From assembly GCA_011526585.1 (NCBI GenBank), contig WYBB01000115.1:1-64000 (forward strand): DNA of 64,000 nt, written 5' to 3'. Source of the DNA: Deltaproteobacteria bacterium (GTDB lineage Bacteria > Myxococcota_A > UBA9042 > PHBI01). The stretch's first letter is position 1, and every line of letters begins with the position of its first letter. Positions 47,884 to 56,571 of this stretch are shown here, in pieces. The position numbers and the translations under genes were made by a program. Under the pieces are notes generated by a model that saw only the letters and a program-made list of their open reading frames with translations, was not told where the DNA came from and made no database searches.

Positions 47884-48753
47884 ATGGCGCGACCCCAGGA
47901 TCTCTCCGAGGAGGACGCGATGAAGCTCGAGCTCGACAAGTTCCCGACGATCAAGAACCTCGCCGATGACGTGCGGGAAAAGGCGCTCGAATACGCGGCG
48001 AAGCTCGGCGCGCGTGGACCGCGGCCGACGACGGTGCTCGGCACGGCGGTGACGCTGGCCAAGGAGTGGAAGTCGGGGCGCTTGCCGGCGCGGCCGGTGG
48101 CGGCGCCGTTCCTGGTGCAGCCGCGGCAGGGGCGCTGGGTGATCAAGCGCTCGACCGAGCCCGAGCCGAGCCACACGTTCATGAAGAAGGATGATGCGGT
48201 GCGGCGCGCGCAGGAACTGGCGAAGGCGGCCGGCGCCGCGTGCTTCGTCTTCGGCCCGGGCGGTACGCTGATCGAGCGCTACGAGGCACGCACGCTGGCG
48301 GCGTTGACGCTGGCGCCCGAGCCGGCGGCCGCGCCCGAGCCGGAGCCCCAGCCGATCGTCGAGGCGCCCGCGGTCATGCAGGCGGTGGCGGCGGCGCCGG
48401 TGGTCGAGGCGGCGATCGAGGCGGTCGCGCCGTCGGTGGTCGAGGTGGCGGTCGAGGCGGTCGCGCCGCCGGTGGTCGAGGTGGCGGTCGAGGCGGTCGC
48501 GCCGCCGTTGCTCGAGGCGGTGGTCGTGGCCCCCGCGACCGAGGCCGAGGCTCCCGCGCTCGAGGACGATGAGCTGCCCGGACCGAGCGAGGCGACGGCC
48601 GGCGAGGAGCCGATCCGCGTCAAGAAGCTCGCGAACAAGTGGGCGCTGATCATGGGGGATGGACGTACCGAGACGCACGCCACCCAGAAGAAGGCGGTCG
48701 CGCGCGCCAAGGCCCTCGCCAAGAAGCTCGGGCGGCCGGTCGTCGTCGGGTGA
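47884..48753 (+). CDS. DUF2188-like protein with tandem Val/Glu/Ala repeats
   Basis: The 289-residue product has two short DUF2188-like modules, one near WVIKRSTEPEPSHTF (about 79-120) and one at the C-terminus (KWALIMGDGRTETHATQKKA). Between them is a Pro/Ala/Val/Glu spacer with 12-residue repeats coded by 36-bp DNA repeats. DUF2188 modules are small basic-acidic folds with no settled function. The ATG at 47884 was kept, but the ATG at 47920 has a stronger GGAGG site 6 bases upstream; that would remove the first 12 residues. Confidence 0.7.
   Translation: MARPQDLSEEDAMKLELDKFPTIKNLADDVREKALEYAAKLGARGPRPTTVLGTAVTLAKEWKSGRLPARPVAAPFLVQPRQGRWVIKRSTEPEPSHTFMKKDDAVRRAQELAKAAGAACFVFGPGGTLIERYEARTLAALTLAPEPAAAPEPEPQPIVEAPAVMQAVAAAPVVEAAIEAVAPSVVEVAVEAVAPPVVEVAVEAVAPPLLEAVVVAPATEAEAPALEDDELPGPSEATAGEEPIRVKKLANKWALIMGDGRTETHATQKKAVARAKALAKKLGRPVVVG
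48400..48507. repeat. 36-bp tandem repeats inside the DUF2188-like gene
   Basis: Three 36-bp units (48400-48435, 48436-48471, 48472-48507), the last two identical and the first nearly so, encode VVEVAVEAVAPP-type repeats. A fourth, degenerate unit follows. Confidence 0.9.
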
Positions 48754-48840
48754 CGCCGCCGAAGATCGTCGCGCGCGCTTGATCGCATGCGCGAGACCGT
48801 CCATGATCCGCGCTCCCCATGCCGCGTGCGAGGAGTGCTC

Positions 48841-48969
48841 ATGGGACGGATGGTCGTCGTCGGAGGCGAGTCGGTCTTCGCCCTGGTGCTTCGGCGCCGA
48901 CGTTTCGATCCGAAACGTCGGGCCGAAGCTCTGGCTCACGCCCTTGGGCTCGTGAGCGCGTCGCCCTGA
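48841..48969 (+). CDS. Possible small leader ORF coupled to the epimerase gene
   Basis: An ATG at 48841 with AGGAG 6 bases upstream opens 42 codons that end TGA at 48967-48969, overlapping the CTG start of the epimerase as CTGA. The encoded peptide is Arg-rich and has no recognisable domain. It may be only a coupling leader or a chance frame. Confidence 0.25.
   Translation: MGRMVVVGGESVFALVLRRRRFDPKRRAEALAHALGLVSASP
48888..48929 (+). promoter_or_regulatory. Long hairpin just upstream of the epimerase gene
   Basis: GCTTCGG (48888-48894) pairs with CCGAAGC (48923-48929), and inside it CCGACGTTTCG (48897-48907) pairs with CGAAACGTCGG (48911-48921) around a 3-base ATC loop; only a 2-versus-1-base bulge interrupts the 18-bp stem. 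It lies about 37 bases ahead of the epimerase start, where it could act as an attenuator, RNA-stability element or protein site. There is no T-run. Confidence 0.6.
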
Positions 48970-49979
48970 GCGTACTGGTCACCGGTTGTGCGGGCTTCAT
49001 CGGCCACGCGGTCACCTCGCGACTCATCGCGCGCGGTGATGCGGTGCTCGGGCTCGACAACCTCGACGCCACCTACAGCGTCGCGCTCAAGCGCGCTCGT
49101 CTGGCACGCTGCGAGCACGAGCGCTTCACCTTCCTCCAGGGCGACGTCGCGTCACCCGCCGACCTCGCGCGAGCGTTCGCGAGCGGCGTCGATCGGGTCG
49201 TGCACCTCGCGGCGCAGGTCGGGGTGCGACCGTCGCTGGTCGATCCCGAGGCCTACCTCGCGGCCAACCTCGTCGGGTTCTGCCGAACCATCGAAGCCGC
49301 TCGGCAGGCCGGTGTGAAGCACTTCCTCTTCGCATCCTCCTCCTCGGTCCATGGCGCCAACCGCGAGCTGCCGTTCACCGAGGCGCAACGGACCGATCAC
49401 CCTGTCAGTTTCTACGCCGCGACCAAGAAGGCCGATGAGCTGGTCGCCCACGCCTACGGTCACAGCCACCGGCTGCCAGTGACCGCGCTCCGCCTCTTCA
49501 CGGTCTACGGACCCTGGGGTCGACCCGACATGGCGATCTTCGCCTTTGCGCGCGCCATCGCCCAGGGTACACCCCTGCGCCTGCACGGTAAGGCGACCCG
49601 TCGGGACTTCACCTACATCGATGACGCCGCCGCCGCGATCATCGCCGCCCTGGACCGCCCTCCCGTGCCCACTCTCGAGGCCGGCTCGGGCGGCGCGCCC
49701 GACCCCGTCCCATTTCGCGTGCTCAACGTCGGCAGCGGCCGCCCCGTCGCGTTGACCGAGCTCGTCGCCCTGCTGGAGCGCGGCCTCGGCAGGCGCGCCA
49801 TGGTCGAGGTCGGCAACTCCCAGGCGGGCGACATGCCGGCGACCTGGGCCTCGCTCGATGAGCTCGACGCCGTCACGGGCTACCGCCCCGAGACCTCGCT
49901 CGCGGCCGGCGTCGCGCGCTTCGTCGACTGGTACCTCGGTCACTACGTCGGGCGCTTCGATGACGTGGGAGAGTCCTAG
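48966..49979 (+). CDS. NAD-dependent sugar epimerase/dehydratase (UDP-glucuronate epimerase-like)
   Basis: The 337-residue SDR-family protein has the N-terminal NAD motif TGCAGFIG (7-14), the SSSSVHG and YAATK active-site region (Tyr-x3-Lys as YAATK), and the RDFTYIDD sugar-binding segment. It resembles CapI/UDP-glucuronate 4-epimerases, so it likely makes a nucleotide sugar for a surface polysaccharide. The start is a CTG at 48966 because the protein then reads (M)SVLVTGCAGFIG, the usual form, and no ATG, GTG or TTG lies close by in frame; an ATG at 48819 would add 49 unlikely residues. It is followed directly by a glycosyltransferase. Confidence 0.82.
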   Translation: MSVLVTGCAGFIGHAVTSRLIARGDAVLGLDNLDATYSVALKRARLARCEHERFTFLQGDVASPADLARAFASGVDRVVHLAAQVGVRPSLVDPEAYLAANLVGFCRTIEAARQAGVKHFLFASSSSVHGANRELPFTEAQRTDHPVSFYAATKKADELVAHAYGHSHRLPVTALRLFTVYGPWGRPDMAIFAFARAIAQGTPLRLHGKATRRDFTYIDDAAAAIIAALDRPPVPTLEAGSGGAPDPVPFRVLNVGSGRPVALTELVALLERGLGRRAMVEVGNSQAGDMPATWASLDELDAVTGYRPETSLAAGVARFVDWYLGHYVGRFDDVGES

Positions 49980-51320
49980 GTGCGCATCGCCTATCTGCGC
50001 CAGATCTTTCCGCTCAACTCGACCACCTTCCTCATGGAGGAGGTCGCGAGCCTCATCGCGGCCGGTCACGAGGTCCGGGTCTTCGCGGACCTGTGCAACT
50101 TCGAGGGCCTGCACGAGAAGGTCATCGAGACCGGGCTCTTCGACTACATCCGCTACCCGCGCCCGGCCTGGACCTGGCGCGAGCGCGTGACAGGCGCGCT
50201 ACGCTTCGCCGCCAAGCTCGGTGTGCAACCGAGGTTTCGGCGCCAGTACACGCGCAACCTCTTGCGCGATCCGCGCCGCGACCTCGGCCGTCTGCGTGCG
50301 GCAGGCGGCGGCGCGCTCGCCGAGCTGCCGGACTTCGTTGCCGACGCCCTGCGCCTCGGCAACCTGTCCCTGGCGCTCAGGCAGCGCACGCTGGCCGCCA
50401 CCTCCTTCGAGCCCGACGTGATCCACTGCCCTTTCCTGTACCCCTGGGAGGCGAGGACCATCGAAGCCCTGCGCGCGCGCTTCCCAGGCACGCCTGTCAC
50501 CATCGCCCTGCGCGCCCTCGATCTGCACCGCGACCCGCGACATGATCACGAGCACGCCATCCGGCTCGCGGCGCTCTCGCGCGCATCGCGTCTCATCACG
50601 ATCTCGCGCTACAATCGCGACCACATCCAGCACGCGGATCACCTCGCGTCCCTCGACCCGGCACTCCGGGATCCGGCGCGCGTGCCGATCGTGCACAGCG
50701 CGATCGATACGCGCCTCTTCGCTCCCGATCCGCACATCGCCAAGCTCCCCAACCAGATCGCCTGTGTCGCGCGCTTCACCCCGATGAAGGGGCTGCACTA
50801 CCTCGTGCTCGCTTGCGCGCTGCTCGCCGAGCGCGGCGTCGACATCCGCTGCGTGATCATCGGCGATGGCGATCTGCGCGGCGCGCTCGCTGCGCTCATC
50901 GCCCAGCGCGGTCTCGCCGCGCGGATCCGCGTGATCCCGAGCGCGACCCAGCGCCAGGTGCGCGAGGTCCTCGCGCACTCGGAGGTCTTCGTCTTGCCCT
51001 GTCTCCCCCTGTTCAACGGCGATCGCGACATCCTCCCCAACAGCGTCAAGGAAGCGATGGCCATGGAGCTCCCGGTCGTGACCTCGGACACCTCGGGGAT
51101 CGACGAGCTCGTCGTCGATGGTCAGAGCGGGCTCCTCGTGCCGCCGGGTCAACCGCTCGCGCTCGCCGATGCGATCGAGCGCCTGCTCGGCGATCCGGGA
51201 TTGCGGCAACGTCTGGGCCGCGCTGCTCGGGAGGTGGTCGTGCGCGACTTCGACACCCGCGGCGAGAGCCGCAAGCTCACTGAGGTCTTCGCAGACGTCA
51301 TCGCGAACGCCCACCGGTGA
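49980..51320 (+). CDS. Glycosyltransferase family 4-like protein
   Basis: The 446-residue protein has a GT-B fold: N-terminal acceptor domain (QIFPLNSTTFLMEEV) and C-terminal nucleotide-sugar domain with FTPMKGL, the IGDGDL turn, and the EAMAMELPVVTSDTSGIDELV signature of GT4 enzymes. It starts at a GTG that immediately follows the epimerase stop (TAG-GTG), so the two are one operon and the epimerase product is the obvious donor. It probably adds a uronic acid or related sugar to an exopolysaccharide, lipid or protein acceptor. Confidence 0.88.
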   Translation: MRIAYLRQIFPLNSTTFLMEEVASLIAAGHEVRVFADLCNFEGLHEKVIETGLFDYIRYPRPAWTWRERVTGALRFAAKLGVQPRFRRQYTRNLLRDPRRDLGRLRAAGGGALAELPDFVADALRLGNLSLALRQRTLAATSFEPDVIHCPFLYPWEARTIEALRARFPGTPVTIALRALDLHRDPRHDHEHAIRLAALSRASRLITISRYNRDHIQHADHLASLDPALRDPARVPIVHSAIDTRLFAPDPHIAKLPNQIACVARFTPMKGLHYLVLACALLAERGVDIRCVIIGDGDLRGALAALIAQRGLAARIRVIPSATQRQVREVLAHSEVFVLPCLPLFNGDRDILPNSVKEAMAMELPVVTSDTSGIDELVVDGQSGLLVPPGQPLALADAIERLLGDPGLRQRLGRAAREVVVRDFDTRGESRKLTEVFADVIANAHR

Positions 51321-51403
51321 GCGCGTGACGCCGGCCGCCTTTTCGAGCTCGTGCACGGCCAGGGGAGGGAACCTTTCGCGAGACCCGTTGTCTGGTCCGT
51401 CCG

Positions 51404-52393
51404 ATGCAGCTCCGACCCGTCATCAGCGGACTCACGATCCTGTTCCTGTTCGTGGGTCCCGCCCGCTCGGAGCCGCGAGAGCTCCTGCTCGGCGACGGCA
51501 CGGTCGTCGGGGCGCTCGCCGTTGGCGTCCCACCGGAGTGGGAGCCCGTCGTCGGGCAGCCGGAGACCTACCTTGCGCTCCTGTCCGCGGACGGACCGTG
51601 GACGAGCACCGTCATGGGCAAGGAGACCCTGGGACGGGAGCGTCCGAGTGACGCGCCTGTCAGGCTCAGGCTCGGACGATCGATCGACGCGGTGCCGCGG
51701 ACGCCGCGTCACGCGTTCCGCGCCGTGACGGTCCAGCTCGAGACGGCGGAGGGCGCGGCGATCGCGACCTTGCACTGCGCGACCACCGAGGTGCTCGGGA
51801 GCGACGAGCACGGGCGCGCGAAGGTGCGGGTCTATCGCAGCGGGCCGTCGGGCGAGCGCTATGTCCTCGAGGGCTGGGTCGACGAGCCACCGACGGCCTC
51901 GTCATGGTGCCGGGAGCGCGTCGCTTACGTCGACACCGGGACGCTGCCCGACTTCTGGATGCGGGTGCCGGCGCGCTTGCCGCGCTTCGTGCCGAGCGGC
52001 GTGATCTGGTGGCGCGTCGGGGACCGCTGCGAGCGCTGGGCGTTCCACGGAGGGCAGCTCGTGCGGCGCGCGGTCACGCGGCACGACGGTTGCGACGTCG
52101 TCACCGAGAGCCGGATCGACGTCGCGCGCGAGGGCGACGCAGTGCATCTGTCCAACTGGACCGAGCGATCGCGATCATCGTGCGGCAACGCAGGCGGGAT
52201 GGGCCTGCGGGGCGGGACGGGGGACCGCTATCGATTCGTCTCCGCCGAGCGCGGCGTCTGGCGCTGGGTGGTCTCGACCGGCGTCGCGCAGACGCCGGTC
52301 GCCTATCACCCCGACGATCCGGGGCTTTGGTCGCGTACCCGCCGCGGTTGTGAGGCGAGCCTGCGCGCCGCGACGCCCGGCGACGCACCATGA
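51404..52393 (+). CDS. Exported protein of unknown function
   Basis: A 329-residue product with a signal peptide (QLRPVISGLTILFLFVGPARS) and a beta-rich soluble domain with two or more Cys pairs (HCATTE, CRERV, CGNAGG, RRGCEA). I recognise no family. It begins 83 bases after the glycosyltransferase, so it may be in the same transcript. Confidence 0.65.
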   Translation: MQLRPVISGLTILFLFVGPARSEPRELLLGDGTVVGALAVGVPPEWEPVVGQPETYLALLSADGPWTSTVMGKETLGRERPSDAPVRLRLGRSIDAVPRTPRHAFRAVTVQLETAEGAAIATLHCATTEVLGSDEHGRAKVRVYRSGPSGERYVLEGWVDEPPTASSWCRERVAYVDTGTLPDFWMRVPARLPRFVPSGVIWWRVGDRCERWAFHGGQLVRRAVTRHDGCDVVTESRIDVAREGDAVHLSNWTERSRSSCGNAGGMGLRGGTGDRYRFVSAERGVWRWVVSTGVAQTPVAYHPDDPGLWSRTRRGCEASLRAATPGDAP

Positions 52394-52570
52394 GGGCCTT
52401 CGCTGGTTGCGGGTAGCGCCCGTCGTGGCCGGGACGCCGCCGCCATGGCGAGGGACCGCACGCGCGATCGCCGTGCGAATATTTCCGGATTACGTCCGCA
52501 CGCGCGCGCGCGCCGACCTCTATCAACGACGGGTGACCCCTGGTCATGAGACCCTCGGAGGAGTCCCCAC

Positions 52571-53101
52571 ATGAGCACGCAGCGAGCAATCCCGGCGACC
52601 ACGGTCGGCGCCGTCCAGCTCCGTCAGCAGGCCGCTGACGCGCCCACCTCCAAAGTCCAGCTCAAGGCCGCCTTGCGCGGTCAGGATCTCGACACCCAGG
52701 TGCAGATGTTGAGCCCCGGCGGAGGCGGCCCCAAGAGCGCGTCGAGCGGCAAGAAGCCGCCGGCCAAGGGAGGTGGGACGAAGAAGTCGACCGCGAAGAC
52801 CCCGAGCAAGCCCGCGCAGGGCGAGGCGCCGGTGGACGAGAGCGATCCGAAGCAGCTCCTGCTCGATCAGATGGCGCGCGAGTGGCGCGCCGGCGAGATG
52901 GAGGAGTACGAGTACCTGAAGGCCCACTACGTCAAGCTCTACGGTCCGGTCCCGGGCGACGAGAGCTCAGGGGCTTCGTCGGAGGCCGACGAGGAGAAGG
53001 CGCAGATGGAGCAGCTCCTCGGCACGTACTGGCGCAACGGGGAGATGGAAGACTTCGAGGCGCTGAAGGAGGTCTACGAGAAGACCTATGGGGCCTATTA
53101 G
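52571..53101 (+). CDS. Small two-repeat protein with eCIS-like leader
   Basis: The 176-residue protein starts with a disordered segment and a leader VQLKAALRGQDLDTQVQMLSPG (about 29-50), which matches the leader of the DUF4157 protein at 32004. It then has a Lys/Pro/Ser linker and two copies of a 30-residue helical repeat (about 94-125, QMAREWRAGEMEEYEYLKAH; and about 145-176, LGTYWRNGEMEDFEALKEVY). GGAGG lies 7 bases upstream of the ATG. The body is unknown. The leader suggests it is cargo or an accessory of the same system as the DUF4157 protein. Confidence 0.7.
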   Translation: MSTQRAIPATTVGAVQLRQQAADAPTSKVQLKAALRGQDLDTQVQMLSPGGGGPKSASSGKKPPAKGGGTKKSTAKTPSKPAQGEAPVDESDPKQLLLDQMAREWRAGEMEEYEYLKAHYVKLYGPVPGDESSGASSEADEEKAQMEQLLGTYWRNGEMEDFEALKEVYEKTYGAY

Positions 53102-53289
53102 AGGTTGCCCGACGGCCGAGGGTGGAGATCGGCGACCCGCACCACGGCGCCCCGAGAGAGGGGGTGGAGGCGATCAGAGGCGGATCCGAAGTCCGGTGGC
53201 TGCCGCCGGGCCGCAGGGAGATCGGCATTGTGCTCCAGCCAGACCTCTGAGAAAGAGTGCAAGCGCGTCGTCACGCGCAGGAGAACACC

Positions 53290-54030
53290 ATGAAGCTCAC
53301 GCCCCGCCACGGTAGCCTCGCGCTCGCCGCCATCACCGTCATGTCCGTCTCGACCCCCGCCTGTGACTCGTCCGACGACGGCGAAGAGACGAAGAAGCTG
53401 ACCTACACCGGTCATATCGTCGACGCGCTCGACGGCGCGCCGCTGGCCGGCGTCGAGCTGTGCATCACCAGCCCGAGCGGGATCCCGTGCGTGATGACCG
53501 ACGCGTCCGGCGCCTACACGATCCCCGAGCTGCCGGCGCGCACACGCGTCACGGCGACGGTCTCGAAGGACGACTACTACCCGGTCGCGGCGGCGTTCAT
53601 CACGCGCGATGCCGACTTCACCATCGACGCCGTGCTGCTCCGCAAGGCGCTGGTCGAGCTGGCGTTCACGACCGCGGGCGTCGCGCTCGACACCTCCATG
53701 GGTGCGGTGCTCGTGCGCGCCTACGATCCGGCGCTCGGTCAGACGTCGACGGTCGCCGGGGTCTCCGGCGAGATCACGCCGGACGGCGGCGAGGGTCCGT
53801 TCTACAACGACGCGCAGACGATCCCCGCCGACGCCACGGCGACCTCCGACTCGGGGACCTGGGCCGTCGTCAACCTCGCCGCCGGCACCTATCAGGTCCG
53901 CACGAGCGGGCCCGGCCGCGACTGTGCCGGCACCTTCCACTGGCCGGGCGACGCGGGCGCGGGCTGGATCGAGACCCCGGTCCTGGCCGGTCACGTCACC
54001 TACGTCTACGTCGACTGCGCCGCGGAGTGA
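53290..54030 (+). CDS. Carboxypeptidase-regulatory-like lipoprotein (paralogue of 11098-11961)
   Basis: The 246-residue product has a signal peptide ending STPAC, an acidic stretch, a carboxypeptidase-regulatory-type beta domain (about 43-108, with GHIVDALDGAPLAGVELC and DASGAYTIPELPA) and a C-terminal domain shared with the 11098 lipoprotein (GGEGPFY, GRDCAGTF, GHVTYVYVDC). AGGAG is 6 bases before the ATG. Its stop overlaps the GTG start of the next gene by 4 bases. Confidence 0.8.
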   Translation: MKLTPRHGSLALAAITVMSVSTPACDSSDDGEETKKLTYTGHIVDALDGAPLAGVELCITSPSGIPCVMTDASGAYTIPELPARTRVTATVSKDDYYPVAAAFITRDADFTIDAVLLRKALVELAFTTAGVALDTSMGAVLVRAYDPALGQTSTVAGVSGEITPDGGEGPFYNDAQTIPADATATSDSGTWAVVNLAAGTYQVRTSGPGRDCAGTFHWPGDAGAGWIETPVLAGHVTYVYVDCAAE

Positions 54031-54824
54031 AGGCCGATTCCGCCGAGGTCGCACGCGTCGGCCGCCTCGTCGCGGTGACGGTGCCGGTCGGCGCGCTCGA
54101 CGCGGCGACGCGCGCGGGGATGTGGTCGCTCTACGCGAGCCACTACGAGCGGGTGAGCGAGGCGGTCTTCGCGACCGACCTCGCCGCGAAGGATGACGTG
54201 ATCGTCGTGCGCGACGTGCTCGACGGGAGCCTGCAGGGCTTCACGACGATCGCGGTGCGCGCGCACGACACGGCCGACCGCCGCTTCACGATCGTGTTCT
54301 CGGGCGACACGATCATCGCCCCGGCCTACCAGGGGCAGTCCGCGCTCCAGCGCGCGTTCGTGCGTTACGTGGTGAAGGCCGCGTTGCGGGCGCGCGGCAC
54401 GGAGGTCTACTGGTTTCTCATCTCGAAGGGCTTCAAGACCTATCTGCTCTTGAGCCGCAACTTCCTCGAGTACTGGCCACGGCACGATCGCGCGACACCC
54501 GAGCCGATGCGCGAGCTGATCGCCGGGCTCGCGCGTGAGCGTTTCGGATCCGCGTTCGTCGACGAGCCGATCCTCGGCGCGCCCGATCCGAGCTACGGCA
54601 AGGTGCGCTTCGATCCGCCCGGGGCACGCCTCAAGCCGGGCGTCGCGCCGGTGTCTCCCGAGGCGTTGCACGCACCCGACGTGCGCTTCTTCGTGCAGGC
54701 GAATCCGGGGCACGACGAAGGCGACGAGCTCTGCTGCATCGGGCGCGTCGATCTCGCGATGGGTCTCAACTACGTGCGGCGCCTCGGTCTGCGCACCGTG
54801 CGCCGCGCGCTCGGCGGGCGCTGA
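54027..54824 (+). CDS. GNAT-like acyltransferase (putative)
   Basis: The 265-residue protein starts with GTG overlapping the upstream stop as GTGA. Segments GSLQGFTTIAV, VFSGDTIIAPAYQGQSALQRAF and YWFLISKGFKTYLLLSRNF fit a GNAT-like N-acyltransferase fold of a type I recall near lipid genes. The first gene of the lipid block; translational overlap with the lipoprotein upstream may only reflect compact layout. Acyl donor and acceptor are unknown. Confidence 0.6.
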   Translation: MKADSAEVARVGRLVAVTVPVGALDAATRAGMWSLYASHYERVSEAVFATDLAAKDDVIVVRDVLDGSLQGFTTIAVRAHDTADRRFTIVFSGDTIIAPAYQGQSALQRAFVRYVVKAALRARGTEVYWFLISKGFKTYLLLSRNFLEYWPRHDRATPEPMRELIAGLARERFGSAFVDEPILGAPDPSYGKVRFDPPGARLKPGVAPVSPEALHAPDVRFFVQANPGHDEGDELCCIGRVDLAMGLNYVRRLGLRTVRRALGGR

Positions 54825-54839
54825 GAGGTCGTCATGGCG

Positions 54840-55718
54840 CTACCAGCGCCCGTTCCAGAGCACGCGCCACAAGGTGCGGCCAGGGCGCTGCTCGACCGCG
54901 GGGAAGGCCCTGGGCAGGCGGTACCATGGGACCTTCGGGTGCAGGTGGTGCTCGCGGTGATAGTTGATGTGATACGGCCAGATGAGTAAGCGGCCGAGCC
55001 AGCCCGGACGCCAGCTGTAGGAGAGCTCGGGCGCGTCGATCGGCGCGTGCTCGACGAAGCTGCGCACCTTCTGGATCGCTTGCGTCAGCGTGAAGAGCGG
55101 CACCACCCAGAGGAGCGCGAAGCGCAGCACGGTCAGCGGCTCGGCGATGGCCCAGGCCGCGAGCGCGCCGGCGTAGAGGACCGCGAAGAGCCAGAGCTCG
55201 GGATGATAGTGCGCCTTGGGGAGCTGGAGCTTCGAGGCCGGATCGCGCAGCTCGCGCCCGAAGTGGCGGAGCGTGCGGACGTTGTTGAGGAGGAGCAGGT
55301 CGCCCATGAGCTGGGCGACGAGCTTGCGCAGCGGCAGCGGGCGGTAGTCCCAGGGCTGATCGCGGTAGAGGAGGAGACGCTCGGGATCGGCGTCGCTGCC
55401 GAGGCGCGCGTGGTGCGCGAGGTGCAAGCGCCGGTAGAGCTGCACCGGCACGAGCTGAGGCAGGCCGATGAGCGCGTTGGTGAGGAGGTCGTTGAGCCTG
55501 CGGTTGCGCGCGACGTTGTAGTGCACCGCGTCGTGATAGAGGATGAAGAGGGCGTGTTGGCGCGTCGCGATGACGAGCATCGCGGGTACGACGGTCCAGG
55601 CGTGCCAGTGGCTGAGCGTGAGCCCGACGACCGCGACGCACACCGCGACCTCGATCAGGATCGCGGCGATCGTCGGCCCGTGCAGCCGCGGCGAGGCGTC
55701 GTCCGCGGGGCCGCTCAT
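54840..55718 (-). CDS. Membrane fatty-acid desaturase/hydroxylase (1)
   Basis: The 292-residue membrane protein has the three His boxes of diiron desaturases: HDAVH, HLAHH and HREHH, spaced by hydrophobic helices. It introduces a double bond or hydroxyl into an acyl chain or related lipid using di-iron. The ATG overlaps the upstream PAP2 stop as ATGA, so the two are one unit. Confidence 0.88.
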   Translation of the reverse strand: MSGPADDASPRLHGPTIAAILIEVAVCVAVVGLTLSHWHAWTVVPAMLVIATRQHALFILYHDAVHYNVARNRRLNDLLTNALIGLPQLVPVQLYRRLHLAHHARLGSDADPERLLLYRDQPWDYRPLPLRKLVAQLMGDLLLLNNVRTLRHFGRELRDPASKLQLPKAHYHPELWLFAVLYAGALAAWAIAEPLTVLRFALLWVVPLFTLTQAIQKVRSFVEHAPIDAPELSYSWRPGWLGRLLIWPYHINYHREHHLHPKVPWYRLPRAFPAVEQRPGRTLWRVLWNGRW

Positions 55719-56347
55719 CGCGCGCCGCCGAGACGGCAGAGCCGCATGGTCAAGAGGGGAGCGAGGCCGCCCCAGACGAGCGCGCCGAGCGCGTCGATCA
55801 CGTAGTGCTGGTGCGTCGTCAGGATCACGACCGCCATCATCGCCGCCCACGGGACATAGATCCAGGCATGGGCGACGCGCGCGCGGCGCGACAGGATCGC
55901 GAGCGCCAGCGGCAGCGCGAGGTGACCGCTCGGGATGACGGCGCGCGGGGCGTCGCCTTCGATGATGGTCGCGAGCAGCGTGCCGGCGACCTCGGACGAG
56001 GGCAGCGGCTCGGCGAGCTCGGTCGGCAGCAGGATGTTGATCAGGAGGTTGCCGAGCACGACCAGGCCGGCGGCCATGAGCCAGCGACCGCGCTCGGGCT
56101 CGCGCCGCACGAGCCATACCCAGCTCGGCATGAGGAGGAAGTAGGTGAGATACGGTCCGGCCGTCCACGGCACGACCGGGATGAGACGGTCGAGCGCCGA
56201 CGGCTCGACGATGAACGGCTGATAGAGCGGCGCGCGCAGCGCGAGCTGGTAGAGGGCCGCGGTCACGAGGAGGTAGGCGAGCAGCCACCACCAGGGGTGG
56301 CGTTGCGAAAAGGCGATGACGCGCTCCAGCTTGCGTGCCGCCGGCAT
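55715..56347 (-). CDS. PAP2-type membrane phosphatase / phosphotransferase
   Basis: The 210-residue integral membrane protein carries PSGHLALPLALAI and THQHYVIDALGALVWG, the second and third motifs of PAP2/inositolphosphotransferase enzymes (SGH and H-x3-D). It probably removes or transfers a phosphate headgroup at the periplasmic face. The start ATG at 56347 lacks a strong ribosome site. It is divergent from desaturase 2 and co-transcribed with desaturase 1. Confidence 0.78.
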   Translation of the reverse strand: MPAARKLERVIAFSQRHPWWWLLAYLLVTAALYQLALRAPLYQPFIVEPSALDRLIPVVPWTAGPYLTYFLLMPSWVWLVRREPERGRWLMAAGLVVLGNLLINILLPTELAEPLPSSEVAGTLLATIIEGDAPRAVIPSGHLALPLALAILSRRARVAHAWIYVPWAAMMAVVILTTHQHYVIDALGALVWGGLAPLLTMRLCRLGGAR

Positions 56348-56571
56348 GGCGCGCGCACGCTCGGCGCAGGGGGGAGACGTCGACAACGGCACCTCGCCCG
56401 ACGAGCGCGGCCGGACGTCGCGGGCGTGGCCACGATGCGCAATCGACGTGACCAGGGCAAGCGCCGTCGAGCGGGACGTCACCGCGCGCCGCGCACCGCC
56501 GCGCACCATCTGAGCGGGGTCTGATCGCATCGCCGACCGCGGCCGCTCCGAGATCGTGTAGGATGCGCGCG

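Noticed and set aside
48819..48965. N-terminal extension of the epimerase from the ATG at 48819
   Set aside because: The extra 49 residues are Arg/Gly/Ser low-complexity and cross the long hairpin; the conserved fold begins at the CTG.
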